Positions 37,901 through 46,066 of a DNA stretch of 64,000 nt are shown piece by piece. The translations under genes and the position numbers were made by a program. The first letter of the stretch is position 1. Each line of letters starts with the position of its first letter. The notes beneath the pieces were generated by a model. The model was not told the DNA's origin and searched no databases. It saw nothing but the letters and a program-made list of their open reading frames with translations. The stretch is from contig CAYTUV010000007.1 of assembly GCA_964441505.1 (NCBI GenBank), forward strand, positions 62,001-126,000, written 5' to 3'. The DNA is from Fen-1258 sp964441505. Lineage in GTDB: Bacteria; Bacteroidota; Ignavibacteria; Ignavibacteriales; Melioribacteraceae.

Positions 37901-38281
37901 AAGTTCGCCGGAATAGTTGTTGTTTTTTTCGTATAAGAGCTGGACAGTATTTGCAAGCTCATCTTTAATTCCGGGAAAATGTGCACCAATTTTTTTTGAG
38001 GCATTAACATAATCCGGACTAACATAGTAGAGTAGATCTTTTAAAAAGGGAAGTGCGACATAAAGACAAAATGCGAGGACGAATAATGTGATTACTGCCC
38101 AGAACAAAACTGTTCTGACACCGGAATCGAATTTAACAAAGGCTTCCAGAAGGACAAGAACGAGCGAAACAATGCACACAACTGCCACAAAAACAAAAAG
38201 TCGTTTTAAACCGTCTCTTCGTTTTTCCCGCTCAATAACTGCGCGAAGTTTTTGCTGTATTTCGTTCAAATAACTATTCAT
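34916..38281 (-). CDS. DUF4175-like membrane protein with long coiled coil
   Basis: 1121 residues. Two or three membrane helices in the first 70 residues (FVFVAVVCIVSLVLVLLEAF, TVLFWAVITLFVLAFCLYVALPFL in part) and another near 150, then a beta-rich Ig-like region (about 190-480; ITGFELAISPPAYSR, DAAPTIELISPT), and from about 520 a long coiled coil very rich in Gln, Met, Lys and Glu, ending charged. This layout fits DUF4175 proteins of Bacteroidota relatives, which lie near DUF4159, MoxR and DUF58 genes; here DUF4159 is directly upstream, 29 bases away. Function unknown. The Gln/Met-rich part has low complexity, so homology searches should mask it. Confidence 0.75.
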   Translation of the reverse strand: MNSYLNEIQQKLRAVIEREKRRDGLKRLFVFVAVVCIVSLVLVLLEAFVKFDSGVRTVLFWAVITLFVLAFCLYVALPFLKDLLYYVSPDYVNASKKIGAHFPGIKDELANTVQLLYEKNNNYSGELVDAAFQNVYSKTKNLDFTKIVDFTLARKYFRIGLITFVVSLVVISFVPGLSSAALRLINFNKKFSPPPKFVFEITPGNIEIAKGEDVAIRIKAIGEKPAEVVLSTKYSEQSESSEKILLPDSLGYFVFEVRSVKSSFEYFAYAEKITSETYKVSVINRPIITGFELAISPPAYSRLPDQTQKDNGNITALPGSKIKLMLNSSRELSKAAVLFSGSTNKKMNVASTKSWVEFIATKETDYQILIEDGEGFTNINPIAYSIKILRDAAPTIELISPTQNIKLGQESKISLISKITDDYGFSKMNLNYRLTSSKYRQTTDEFTQIPVTISKQLKEDEIYFVWDLAPLVLAEGEVLSYYLEVFDNDIINGPKSSRTQQFTITVPSLDELFADAQNKQEDAAKDLTETLKEAEQLKQEMQKISDNLKQNSKDISWQEKERIERAREKFEEIGKRVNEISQKLSEMKNDLAKNNLLSEETLQKYNELQELLEKMSSEEMKEAMKRMQESLKSLNRDNIQMSMEEMRANEEYIKKSIERTLNLLKRIQAEQKVDELLKRTQELAEKIDELKSKTDQSNLSDKPKRDELSKRQQDITKDLKNLNEEMDKLNDKMSGMKDMPKDQLDRLQKEFEKQNNEKLSDEAANDLQKMQKPDALQNQQQLSQNMKSLEKQMQGLQSSMQQMNQMQTFYDMMKILNDLLSLSEDQEKLKNDTEQLSPYSNEFSKNSREQSSLQSNLGRLLQKMSDLSQKTFAITPEMGKALGKALSEMQQSINMMQNQQGPTSAQMQKNAMSSLNEAASLMKGAMDQMMSGSGQGGGMMSLMQQLQQLSQQQMNLNQLTQMLNRGQMSQEMMAQMQRLAQQQEMIRKSLEQLNEEAKQTGQSKRLAGNLEKILNEMKEVVTNLQSQKMNDDIVKQQEKILTKLLDAQRSMNERDYEKDRKSDTGKNFTRSSPSELNLDTEEGKNKLKDELMKSIREGYKKDYEDLIRKYFEALQNGKREK

Positions 38282-38310
38282 TTATTTCTTCGCCCGTTCG
38301 GATTAGAACA

Positions 38311-38973
38311 TTAGTTCATCAACGCCCACACAACGATATTTGTTCCAAACTTCAGGGCTTCTTCTCTTTTAGCCGGTGGATCTTTGTGCACTTCCGGATC
38401 AGTCCAACCGTCGCTCGGATTACTTTCATATGTATAATAAACACACAGCCGTCCGTTCACAAACACACCAAAACCTTGAGGTGGTTTATTATCGTGCTCA
38501 TGTGTTTTGGGTACTCCATTCTGAAAACTATAAAAGCAATTATACAAACCGTAACTGAATGGAAGCTCTGTCAGATCTTTATCCGGGAAAACTTTTTTTA
38601 ATTCACGCCTGAAGGCTTTATCTAAACCGTAATCGTCGTCAACATATAAAAATCCACCATTCTCAAGATACGCGCGCAGCTTCTTTGCTTCGTCATCGGA
38701 AAACACAACATTACCATGTCCCGTCATGAATAAAAACGGGTACGCAAAAATATTTCCGCTTGTCAGATCAACAAATTCATACACAGGATTTGTTTTGATG
38801 TTTGTATTCTGCGCCACGAATTTCAACAGGTTAACTTCCGCAGAGGGATCGTTATACCAGTCTCCGCCGCCGTTATATTTCAGCCTTACAATTTTGAATT
38901 TGCTTTCATCCTGAGCCAGGACAACTGACGCAACCAGAAGTATTAGTAATACTATGTGATTCGTTTGTTTCAT
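38311..38973 (-). CDS. DUF4159 protein
   Basis: 220 residues with a signal peptide (IVLLILLVASVVLAQ). The mature part, FKIVRLKYNGGGDWYNDPSAE, (given in part as VRLKYNGGGDWY), FLFMTGHGNVVFSDDEAKKLRAYL (part: MTGHGNV), and GGFLYVDDDYG matches DUF4159, whose fold resembles glutamine amidotransferase/ThuA-like proteins. The catalytic Cys of true amidotransferases is not seen. It is upstream of the DUF4175 gene and probably in one operon with it; it is divergent from the M64 gene across about 180 bases. Confidence 0.85.
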   Translation of the reverse strand: MKQTNHIVLLILLVASVVLAQDESKFKIVRLKYNGGGDWYNDPSAEVNLLKFVAQNTNIKTNPVYEFVDLTSGNIFAYPFLFMTGHGNVVFSDDEAKKLRAYLENGGFLYVDDDYGLDKAFRRELKKVFPDKDLTELPFSYGLYNCFYSFQNGVPKTHEHDNKPPQGFGVFVNGRLCVYYTYESNPSDGWTDPEVHKDPPAKREEALKFGTNIVVWALMN

Positions 38974-39151
38974 TGTTTAATGGTTAATTTGCATGCTGAA
39001 GATAACCATTTCATTTTTAAGTCTGTAGAGACAAATCCAGCCCACATTCAGAAATCCAAATATGGCTCGCAAAAATATTGAAGGGCAAAATTCGTATTTA
39101 GATTTTGTGCATCGTAATTTTGTTAAGAGAAAAACAAACCACGAGACCGCC

Positions 39152-40624
39152 ATGAAACAGTTTAGTCGTCTTTTCATTATTTCATTTTTCCTTTTTTCAT
39201 TTGCCCAAGCTCAACAGGCCAGTTTTAATAACTATTTCACAGATCAAACTATGCGGATTGATTACTTTCACATCGGTGACGCGACAAGTGAACTTGTAAC
39301 GGTTGACCATGTTTATCAACAGGGAATATGGGCGGGCAGTATGAAAAATCTGATAGATGAGTTTAACAACGGCGCGTATTACTACAAGGTTTTCGACCTA
39401 GCTTCCAGCAAATTAATTTTCTCCCGCGGATTCGACAGTTATTTCAAAGAATACCAGACAAGCGATGAAGCATCAAAAGGAATCAAACGGACCTATCATG
39501 AGAGCGCCATCGTTCCGTTTCCTAAAAACAAAATTAGATTTGTACTGCAGAAACGCGATAAACAGAACGCACTGAATGATGTTTTTTCAACCGAGATTGA
39601 TCCGGCGGATCTTTACATTATCAAGGATGCCGTTAAAGACAAAGCTGTAAAGGTTTACAAAAGCCATTTTAGCGGCGATGCCCACTCCAAAGTTGATGTT
39701 GTGATTCTCGGGGACGGATACAGCGCAAATGAACAAAAGAAATTTGAAAAGGATTTAAAACGCTTTACGAATGTTTTTTTTAATCAGGAACCATTCAAAT
39801 CACAGCAGAATAAATTTAACATTTACGGCGTGTTTAAAACATCTGAGGAAAGCGGTATTGATGAACCCGGTGCAAATATTTATAAGAAGACAGCACTTGG
39901 TACAACATTTTATTCTCTCGGCTCGGAACGTTATGTACTAACCGAAGAAAATAAAACCATGCGTGATCTTGCTGCCCATGTTCCGTACGACGCTATTTAT
40001 ATTATGTGTAACAGTTCACGTTACGGCGGCGGCGGAATATATAATTTTTACTGCACCTTTGTTTCGGATAATCAATTCAGTAATTACATTTTCTTGCATG
40101 AGTTCGGTCATTCGTTCGGCGGATTAGCCGATGAGTATTACACCTCCGATGTTGCATACAACGAGTTCTATCCGCAAGGACAGGAACCGGTTGAGCCGAA
40201 TATTACAAGATTGCTTGAGAAAAACAATTTAAAATGGAAGGATCGGATTACATCCGGGATAGATATTCCAACACCTTGGGGAAAAGAGAATTATGATAAA
40301 ATGGATTATACCTGGCAGAAAGAACGCAGGGAATTGAACAAGAAAATAGCAGACTTAAAACGAAACCGCGTGGCGCAAAAAGAAATTGACGCCTCTCAAA
40401 ATGAGTATAATATAAAGGACAAAATGCACAGCGATGAGGTTGATAAATATCTAATTGGCAGTAAGTATTGGGAAAAAGTCGGTGCGTTTGAAGGCGCCGG
40501 GTATTCGGCAAAAGGAATGTACCGTTCCATGCTTGATTGCCTGATGTTCTCTAAAGGAACAAAACCATTTTGTAAAGTTTGCGAACAGCATATTGCGAAG
40601 GTAATTAACCATTTTGCGGAATAG
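39152..40624 (+). CDS. Exported M64-family metallopeptidase (IgA-peptidase-like)
   Basis: 490 residues from the ATG at 39152, which opens a signal peptide (FIISFFLFSFAQAQQ); an upstream in-frame ATG at 39062 lacks this and runs over the promoter region. An N-terminal beta-domain (YFHIGDATSELVTVDHVYQQ in part) precedes the catalytic part VDVVILGDGYSANEQKKF and the zinc site HEFGH (His316, Glu317, His320) in LHEFGHSFGGLADEYY. That matches peptidase M64. Cys residues near the end (LDCLMFS, FCKVCEQH) may form disulfides. Secreted or periplasmic. The function in free-living relatives is unknown; the IgA name comes from a Clostridium member. Ends in TAG. Confidence 0.9.
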   Translation: MKQFSRLFIISFFLFSFAQAQQASFNNYFTDQTMRIDYFHIGDATSELVTVDHVYQQGIWAGSMKNLIDEFNNGAYYYKVFDLASSKLIFSRGFDSYFKEYQTSDEASKGIKRTYHESAIVPFPKNKIRFVLQKRDKQNALNDVFSTEIDPADLYIIKDAVKDKAVKVYKSHFSGDAHSKVDVVILGDGYSANEQKKFEKDLKRFTNVFFNQEPFKSQQNKFNIYGVFKTSEESGIDEPGANIYKKTALGTTFYSLGSERYVLTEENKTMRDLAAHVPYDAIYIMCNSSRYGGGGIYNFYCTFVSDNQFSNYIFLHEFGHSFGGLADEYYTSDVAYNEFYPQGQEPVEPNITRLLEKNNLKWKDRITSGIDIPTPWGKENYDKMDYTWQKERRELNKKIADLKRNRVAQKEIDASQNEYNIKDKMHSDEVDKYLIGSKYWEKVGAFEGAGYSAKGMYRSMLDCLMFSKGTKPFCKVCEQHIAKVINHFAE

Positions 40625-40645
40625 AAATTAATTAAGGGAGGGAAT

Positions 40646-41023
40646 ATGAGAAAAGGAAGAATCAACTCGGCTATGGTTGCATTTGCAGTTATAACATTTA
40701 TCTCTTGTTCTTCCACAAACCAATTGTTAGATGTTATTAACAGAGAGAAAATAATATGCGGTTTGCGCATCATTGTTGAAGATGCGCAAGCGTATTATAA
40801 AAAAGCTGCCAACATGGGTGGCGGCGGATATACATTTTCTGGATGGACGATGCACCCCGCTCTTTCCGCTTCTTATTATGGAAGATATAGTGCTACCGTG
40901 TCTCCGCAGCATATTGTTTTGGTAGGAACAGGAGTTACTCTTGGTTTTGATGGGAAAAATTTTGTAAAAATAACAATGTTTGCCGGGCCAAATTCAGTTA
41001 TTTATACTTCCATTCAGAACTAA
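40646..41023 (+). CDS. Small exported protein, pilin-like C-terminal pattern
   Basis: 125 residues with AAGGGAGG before the ATG. The N-terminus (MVAFAVITFISCSS) looks like a lipoprotein signal, though the lipobox FISC lacks the usual Gly or Ala at -1. The following IIVEDAQAYYKKAANMGGGGYTFSGW resembles (in parts AQAYYKKA, GGGGYTFSGW) the small secreted proteins with pilin-like folds found in this lineage. It is 21 bases after the M64 gene and probably in one transcript with it. Function unknown. Confidence 0.5.
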   Translation: MRKGRINSAMVAFAVITFISCSSTNQLLDVINREKIICGLRIIVEDAQAYYKKAANMGGGGYTFSGWTMHPALSASYYGRYSATVSPQHIVLVGTGVTLGFDGKNFVKITMFAGPNSVIYTSIQN

Positions 41024-41031
41024 TAATTTTT

Positions 41032-41058
41032 AGGCCGGGTTTTATCTCAGCCTTTTTA
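41032..41058 (+). terminator. Weak intrinsic terminator
   Basis: AGGCCGGG (41032-41039) pairs with CTCAGCCT (41046-41053) with one mismatch and one wobble, loop of six, then TTTTTATTT-like run. Follows the small exported gene. Confidence 0.5.
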
Positions 41059-41138
41059 TTTATCAAGTCTTGAATGCCATCCAACTATCAGCTAATTTCA
41101 AATCCAATTAATCATCAATAAAAAAATCAGCTTTTAAC

Positions 41139-42032
41139 ATGAAAATCTTTTTTCTAAACAATCCCGCGGCTGGAAATAAAAATGGTGCTAAATATTTCCC
41201 ATTAATAAATAGAGAATTCGATGTATGGAATATTGAACGCGAATCGGTTCAAACCGAATATGCCGGACATGGTACTGAGATAATCAAAAAGCTCGATTTT
41301 GAAAAATATGACGGTATTGCAGTTTCCGGCGGTGATGGTACTTTGTTCGAAACAATCAACGGTTACTATGCCAACAACTCTTCTAAAAGAATTCCGGTTG
41401 GGGTTATCCCCGTTGGAAGGGGAAATGCATTTGCCCGGGATCTTGATCTTGTTACGGAAAGATGGAAGGAATCGATAGCCACGATTTCATTAGGCAAAAC
41501 TAAGAAGACTGATGTCGGAGTTTTCACAACCGAAGGGAAGAAATACTATTTCATAAATATTCTCGGCTTTGGTTTTGTCACAGATATTGCGGGCACCGCA
41601 TATAAACTGAGAATGTTTGGAGATCTTTCTTATGTATTGGGCGTATTTTATAGAACGGCAACTTTGAAATCATACGATCTTAGAATTGAAGCCGATGGGA
41701 AAATAATAGAACGCGAAAATGTGTTTGTAGAAATTTCCAATACAAGATATACCGGAAAAGATTTCCTTATGGCTCCTTCGGCAAAACTTGATGACGGGCT
41801 TTTAGATGTAACTCTTCTTAATAAACTGAGCCGCCCAAAAGTACTTCAGTGTCTCCCAAAGATTTTCAAAGGTACACATATCCACATGAAAGAAGTAGAA
41901 ATATTTCAGGCAAAACATTTAAAAATTGAAACCGGATCGCCCAAATTACTAACGCCGGACGGACAATTGGTGGGCACCACACCGATCGAAGTAGAATGTA
42001 TTCCGCAGGCGATTGAGATTTTTGTAAAATAA
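41139..42032 (+). CDS. Diacylglycerol/sphingosine kinase-family lipid kinase
   Basis: 297 residues. NPAAG near the N-terminus (FLNNPAAGNKNG), the nucleotide-binding motif SGGDGTLFETING and GVIPVGRGNAFARDL are the DAGK catalytic domain signatures, and the C-terminus (DGQLVGTTPIEVECIPQAI) matches the second domain of YegS/LCB5-like proteins. It would phosphorylate a lipid or a related alcohol with ATP at the membrane. The exact lipid is unknown. Single gene between two hairpin terminators. Confidence 0.93.
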   Translation: MKIFFLNNPAAGNKNGAKYFPLINREFDVWNIERESVQTEYAGHGTEIIKKLDFEKYDGIAVSGGDGTLFETINGYYANNSSKRIPVGVIPVGRGNAFARDLDLVTERWKESIATISLGKTKKTDVGVFTTEGKKYYFINILGFGFVTDIAGTAYKLRMFGDLSYVLGVFYRTATLKSYDLRIEADGKIIERENVFVEISNTRYTGKDFLMAPSAKLDDGLLDVTLLNKLSRPKVLQCLPKIFKGTHIHMKEVEIFQAKHLKIETGSPKLLTPDGQLVGTTPIEVECIPQAIEIFVK

Positions 42033-42189
42033 TTTTATCCGGATGCATTTTTTCCAGGCAGGTTATCATCGGGCAATTTATATTAGCACTCAAAATTTTG
42101 CATAGATATTAAGTTTCTTATGTAATATCTTATTGCAGAATACTGAATCAGATAGACAACAATACACAAACAAATAATATGAGGTTATT

Positions 42190-42699
42190 ATGAGCCTGCT
42201 AAAATTCCGTAATATTTTTACGGCAATAATAGTCTGCGCATTACTAATTTTTTCTTCACTATCCGCACAGCAACAACCGGAAGCCCAGCAAACACAAACT
42301 CCAACAGTCGAGACTCAAACGACCCCGGCACAGCCAACCATTGTTAAAATCTTTGGCGCTCAGTTAAGTATTTTTTCTTTGCCCGACAAGACCGAACTTT
42401 CCAAAGCACCGGTTAACAAAACCGGAGCCGGCGGATTCAAAGTCTCTAAAGCAGGTACATATTTTGTCAAGGCAACATTCGGCAAGAAAATTGATGCCGA
42501 AGCGATCAAGGCATTGAGTATTGTAATTAAATATCCAGACGGCACTAAAAAAGCGTTAGTCACCAAACCTGCGGCAAATGGTAAATCAATTGAATCGGTA
42601 GAGTTTAACTGGGAAGCATTTGAAAAACCAATTTTTGCAACTATAGCCAGCACACAGGGGACTGTTAATACTCTGGGAATGAATGATGCCGGAAAATGA
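42190..42699 (+). CDS. Exported hypothetical protein with low-complexity linker
   Basis: 169 residues, GAGG before the ATG. A signal peptide (IVCALLIFSSLSAQ) is followed by a Gln/Thr/Pro-rich linker (QQQPEAQQTQTP, then TVETQTTPAQP) and a beta-rich domain of about 110 residues (GAQLSIFSLPDKTEL, GGFKVSKAGTYFVKATFG, SIVIKYPDGTKKALV). No known motif. It could be a periplasmic or surface protein. A perfect terminator follows. No homologue recognised. Confidence 0.65.
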   Translation: MSLLKFRNIFTAIIVCALLIFSSLSAQQQPEAQQTQTPTVETQTTPAQPTIVKIFGAQLSIFSLPDKTELSKAPVNKTGAGGFKVSKAGTYFVKATFGKKIDAEAIKALSIVIKYPDGTKKALVTKPAANGKSIESVEFNWEAFEKPIFATIASTQGTVNTLGMNDAGK

Positions 42700-42720
42700 T
42701 AGAAAATAAATGTTCATATG

Positions 42721-42756
42721 AAAAGCTGATTCTGTTAAACGGAATCAGCTTTTTTA
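42721..42756. terminator. Strong bidirectional terminator
   Basis: AAAAGCTGATTC (42721-42732) pairs perfectly with GAATCAGCTTTT (42742-42753), 9-nt loop, flanked by A and T runs. It lies between the convergent genes ending at 42699 and 42780 and can serve both. Confidence 0.85.
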
Positions 42757-42779
42757 TTATGGAAACTCAACGACAGAAT

Positions 42780-43733
42780 TTACCAGGGCAGTTTTTCCAA
42801 ATCAACATTTCCGCCGGAAAGAATTAGGCAGACCCGCTTGCCTATAAACTTTTTCTTGTTCTCTAACACAACCGCCAGGGGAACGGCTGCAGAAGGCTCA
42901 ATAACAATTTTCATCCTTTCCCAAATCATACGCATCGCAGCAATTATTGTTTCTTCACTGCATGTAATTATTTCGCTAACATTATTTTTTATAATGGAAA
43001 AAGTTTTTTCACTCAGCTGTGTTAAAAGTCCGTCGCAAATTGTCTGAGGATTTACCGATGGCTGAATTGAACCATCTCGCAAAGAACGGAATGCATCATC
43101 GGCAGCCTTTGGTTCAGCACCAATGATCTTTGTCTTTGGTGAAAAATATTTTCCGCTCAGACATGTACCGCTCAACAAACCGCCTCCTCCAACCGGAGAG
43201 ATCAAGTAATCCAACTCACCCAACTCTTCAAAAATTTCCTTTGCGCAAGTTGCCTGTCCCGCTATAACGGAGTAATTATCATATGGGTGAACAAAAGTAG
43301 CGCCGGTCTCGGCAACCACCTTTGCCAGTTCTTTTTCACGCGCCTGAAGGGTTGGTTCGCAGAAAACTATTTTGGCTCCATACCCCTCAACGGCAACTTT
43401 CTTTATTTGAGGAACTGTGCGGGGCATTACTATATACGCAGGTATATTTCTTGTTTTGGCCGCAAGGGCCAGTGCCGCAGCGTGATTGCCGGATGAATGT
43501 GTAGCTACTCCTTTTTTGAAATCAATCTTTGGAAGAGACAGGACGGCGAAGCTGGCACCCCGATATTTAAAGGCTCCCACTTTTTGCAGGTTTTCACATT
43601 TAAAAAATAATTTACACTCGAGAATTGAGTTTAATGATTTTGAGGAAAGAATCGGAGTGTGGTGAATCATCTTCTGGATCCACTCACTCGCCTGAATGAT
43701 GTTATGTTTGCTGGGTTCGTATTGTAGGAACAT
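42780..43733 (-). CDS. PLP-dependent threonine/serine dehydratase family enzyme
   Basis: 317 residues from the ATG at 43733, which has GGTGGAGG just upstream (tight spacing); upstream ATG codons at 43751 and 43775 would add a leader with no homology. Motifs: Lys in KVGAFKYRGA (PLP Schiff base), SSGNHAAALA, the phosphate-binding loop GGGGLLSG and LSGGNVDL. There is no C-terminal ACT domain, so it is the short catabolic type or serine racemase/hydroxyaspartate dehydratase type. Cytoplasmic deamination of Thr or Ser to the oxo-acid; the substrate among these cannot be told. Confidence 0.9.
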   Translation of the reverse strand: MFLQYEPSKHNIIQASEWIQKMIHHTPILSSKSLNSILECKLFFKCENLQKVGAFKYRGASFAVLSLPKIDFKKGVATHSSGNHAAALALAAKTRNIPAYIVMPRTVPQIKKVAVEGYGAKIVFCEPTLQAREKELAKVVAETGATFVHPYDNYSVIAGQATCAKEIFEELGELDYLISPVGGGGLLSGTCLSGKYFSPKTKIIGAEPKAADDAFRSLRDGSIQPSVNPQTICDGLLTQLSEKTFSIIKNNVSEIITCSEETIIAAMRMIWERMKIVIEPSAAVPLAVVLENKKKFIGKRVCLILSGGNVDLEKLPW

Positions 43734-43834
43734 ATTACCTCCACCATTCATTACTATGATTTTTAATAATTCCACATAATTTGTGCTGAATTTCTATCAT
43801 CTATTTAGACAGCGGTTCGAAAGAAAGCCACACA

Positions 43835-45133
43835 TCATTTTATTTTAATAATTCCAAGAGTTATATCATCACTTTGTTCGGCATCGCCCCTGTATTTTTT
43901 CACTTCATCAAAAACAAGTTTTGATAAATCGTTCGCATTTAGATTTCTGTTTGTAAGGAGCAATTTCTCAAATCGATTTTCACCAAATTCTTCATTATCT
44001 CTATTCATCGCCTCGGGAATTCCATCCGTATAAAATACAATCATATCATTGCTTGTCAATTCAATTGTTTCGGAGCAGTAAGGAAATTCAAGACTGCCAA
44101 GCATTAATCCGCCGACTGAAAGTTTATCAAACGAATCTGAATTATTCCTGAAAAAATAGATCGGATTATGTCCCGCGTTTATACTCGTAAGTCTATTACT
44201 TTTGCAATTGTAAAATCCAAACCACGCCGTAACAAATTTATCCGGAGTGGTTGAGGCAATCAAAAATTTATTAAAAGATTGTACAAATTCTATAGTATCA
44301 AAATTATTTTTACTGATAATAAAATAAAATTTAAGAAAAGAATAAAGAGTAGAAACTATCAGCGCGGCGGGTATGCTTTTACCCGATACATCGCCGACGA
44401 AGAATAAAGTCGTTTCACCATCAACTTCAATCACATTAAAATAATCTCCTCCGATTTCCTTTGCCGATTTTAGCTTAATACACAAATCAACATTATTTAC
44501 GTAGGGAAGAATCTCCGGCAGGAATCTTTGTTGAATCTTGAAAGCTGTTTCCAACTCATACTTGGTTTGTTCAGCTTTGATTTCAATCTCAATCAATCGT
44601 GCGTTATCAATAGCTACTGCGCATTGAGCGGCAAGTGCTTCGAAGAGCTGCAGGTCTTCTCTGCCGAAATTCAATCCGCTCTTTTTGTTAATTACCTGTA
44701 TTATGCCCACCAAATTGTTTTTGTTAATCATCGGTACGCAGACCATGTTCCTGGTGTGAAAGCCGGTAGAGATGTCAAACTCTTTGTTGAAGCGTGGATC
44801 TGTGTAGCAGTCGTCAATAATTAACGACTCTCGTTTCTGGGCAACCCATCCCCCAATACCCTCGCCGACTTTCAGCGGTTTTGATTTCAAAGATGTACCG
44901 GTACCGCCGGAAATGGTATGAAAATACAAGTCATCATCAACTTTATTGTACAAGAGGAGAGAAGCTGCGTCCGCTTCCAGCAATTTTTTGCTTGCTGCAA
45001 TAATCTCATCAAGAAGTTCCTGAAGCGGCTTTCTTTCGGAAATGTCCCTTGTAATTGTCTGAAAGAATTTCAAACGCCTTAATAACGAAACGTATTCCCC
45101 CTTGTTAAGCTCTATAGTTGCCCTTGTAGCCAT
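43835..45133 (-). CDS. GAF domain plus SpoIIE-type PP2C phosphatase
   Basis: 432 residues from the ATG at 45133 (AAAGG upstream); a GTG at 45154 is in frame but less supported. A GAF domain (about 25-180, EADAASLLLYNK, CVPMINKNNLVGIIQVINKK) leads through a helix into a PP2C-SpoIIE phosphatase (GDYFNVIE, FFVGDVSGKSIPAALI, NAGHNPIYF, DGIPEAMN). It probably acts in a partner-switching pathway (on anti-sigma-antagonist-like proteins) or similar control, regulated by a ligand bound to GAF. No partner genes are adjacent. A TetR regulator lies 57 bases upstream on the same strand. Confidence 0.92.
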   Translation of the reverse strand: MATRATIELNKGEYVSLLRRLKFFQTITRDISERKPLQELLDEIIAASKKLLEADAASLLLYNKVDDDLYFHTISGGTGTSLKSKPLKVGEGIGGWVAQKRESLIIDDCYTDPRFNKEFDISTGFHTRNMVCVPMINKNNLVGIIQVINKKSGLNFGREDLQLFEALAAQCAVAIDNARLIEIEIKAEQTKYELETAFKIQQRFLPEILPYVNNVDLCIKLKSAKEIGGDYFNVIEVDGETTLFFVGDVSGKSIPAALIVSTLYSFLKFYFIISKNNFDTIEFVQSFNKFLIASTTPDKFVTAWFGFYNCKSNRLTSINAGHNPIYFFRNNSDSFDKLSVGGLMLGSLEFPYCSETIELTSNDMIVFYTDGIPEAMNRDNEEFGENRFEKLLLTNRNLNANDLSKLVFDEVKKYRGDAEQSDDITLGIIKIK

Positions 45134-45190
45134 TATTTGCCTTTCACTTGCCACCTAATATAATGAGAAAAATGAATCAATAAATAAAAA

Positions 45191-45793
45191 TCAATTTGAT
45201 TTAATAGCTTGCCAGAAAAACTCAACGTGTTTAGTAACTCTTTCGTGAACCGCACTAATGTTCTTATGATCATCGGAAGATAATAATTCTGTTCTAATTA
45301 AAAAGAGGGATGCTGTAAATTCATCGGCAAGAAGAGCCGGGTCGAATTCTTTAACAATTTTTGTTTTGACCATTTCGCCGAGGATCAGCTGACAAATTTT
45401 TCTCAGCTCGCTTAAATAATCGGCTGTAGATAATTCAATATTTCCGATGTGTGTAAACTGTTCCATTAAAAGTACACGGATAAATTTTCTTTCTTCCGGC
45501 TTACTCCAATGTTCAATTAATCTCGAAGCGAATTTTTTTAGAAACCTCTCCGGATTGGCAACCTCATCAAGAAGATCATCGCTTAATATTTCTTTGCTGA
45601 TCGTTCTTAATTTGAAAGATGAAAGTATCGCCAGAAAAATTTCTTCTTTCGATTTGTAATGGTTGTATATGGCGCTTTCCCGTATTCCGACTGCACGAGC
45701 AATTTGCCGGATGGATGCGCCGGAGTAACCATATTGAGAGAAAAAGTCTAAAGCGGAAACAAGTATTTTCTTTTTCGTATCAGGGAATTTCAT
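45191..45793 (-). CDS. TetR family transcriptional regulator
   Basis: 200 residues from the ATG at 45793 (a TTG at 45802 adds three residues). N-terminal helix-turn-helix: ILVSALDFFSQYGYSGASIRQIA in parts, then RESAIYNHYKSKEEIF, the typical TetR HTH with the YxHYxSKEEI helix. The rest is an all-helical ligand-binding domain. A palindrome TGAAC-N4-GTTCA lies about 17 bases upstream of its start, a likely operator for itself. The GAF-SpoIIE gene downstream could be in its regulon. Ligand unknown. Confidence 0.92.
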   Translation of the reverse strand: MKFPDTKKKILVSALDFFSQYGYSGASIRQIARAVGIRESAIYNHYKSKEEIFLAILSSFKLRTISKEILSDDLLDEVANPERFLKKFASRLIEHWSKPEERKFIRVLLMEQFTHIGNIELSTADYLSELRKICQLILGEMVKTKIVKEFDPALLADEFTASLFLIRTELLSSDDHKNISAVHERVTKHVEFFWQAIKSN

Positions 45794-45809
45794 GGGCGCC
45801 AATTTTTAA

Positions 45810-45823
45810 TGAACACTCGTTCA
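45810..45823. promoter_or_regulatory. Candidate TetR operator
   Basis: TGAACACTCGTTCA: five-base perfect arms around four bases, close to operators of many TetR-family regulators. It lies just upstream of the tetR start codon, so it fits autorepression. Confidence 0.5.
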
Positions 45824-46066
45824 CAATATAACAGATTGTATGCTAATGCGAAAGTACTACGTCGTTCTGATCTCTTAGGAATGCAATTGAGTCAAGCCAG
45901 CATTTGAACTGACTTGTGGTGAGTAATATGATACGGGGGGCAAGCCCACAGTATTTTGCTAATTTTTCCGAATAAGAAAAATCTATTTAGAGAAATATGG
46001 ACTTTATTATGGAAGCTATTGAAATTTTGGTTAGAAGAAAGCTAATTAGTTTTTTTATTTGCTCAA

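Noticed and set aside
45824..46066. Gap between tetR and valS
   Set aside because: No frame with a ribosome-binding site, no clear hairpin, no remnant recognised beyond the operator already listed.
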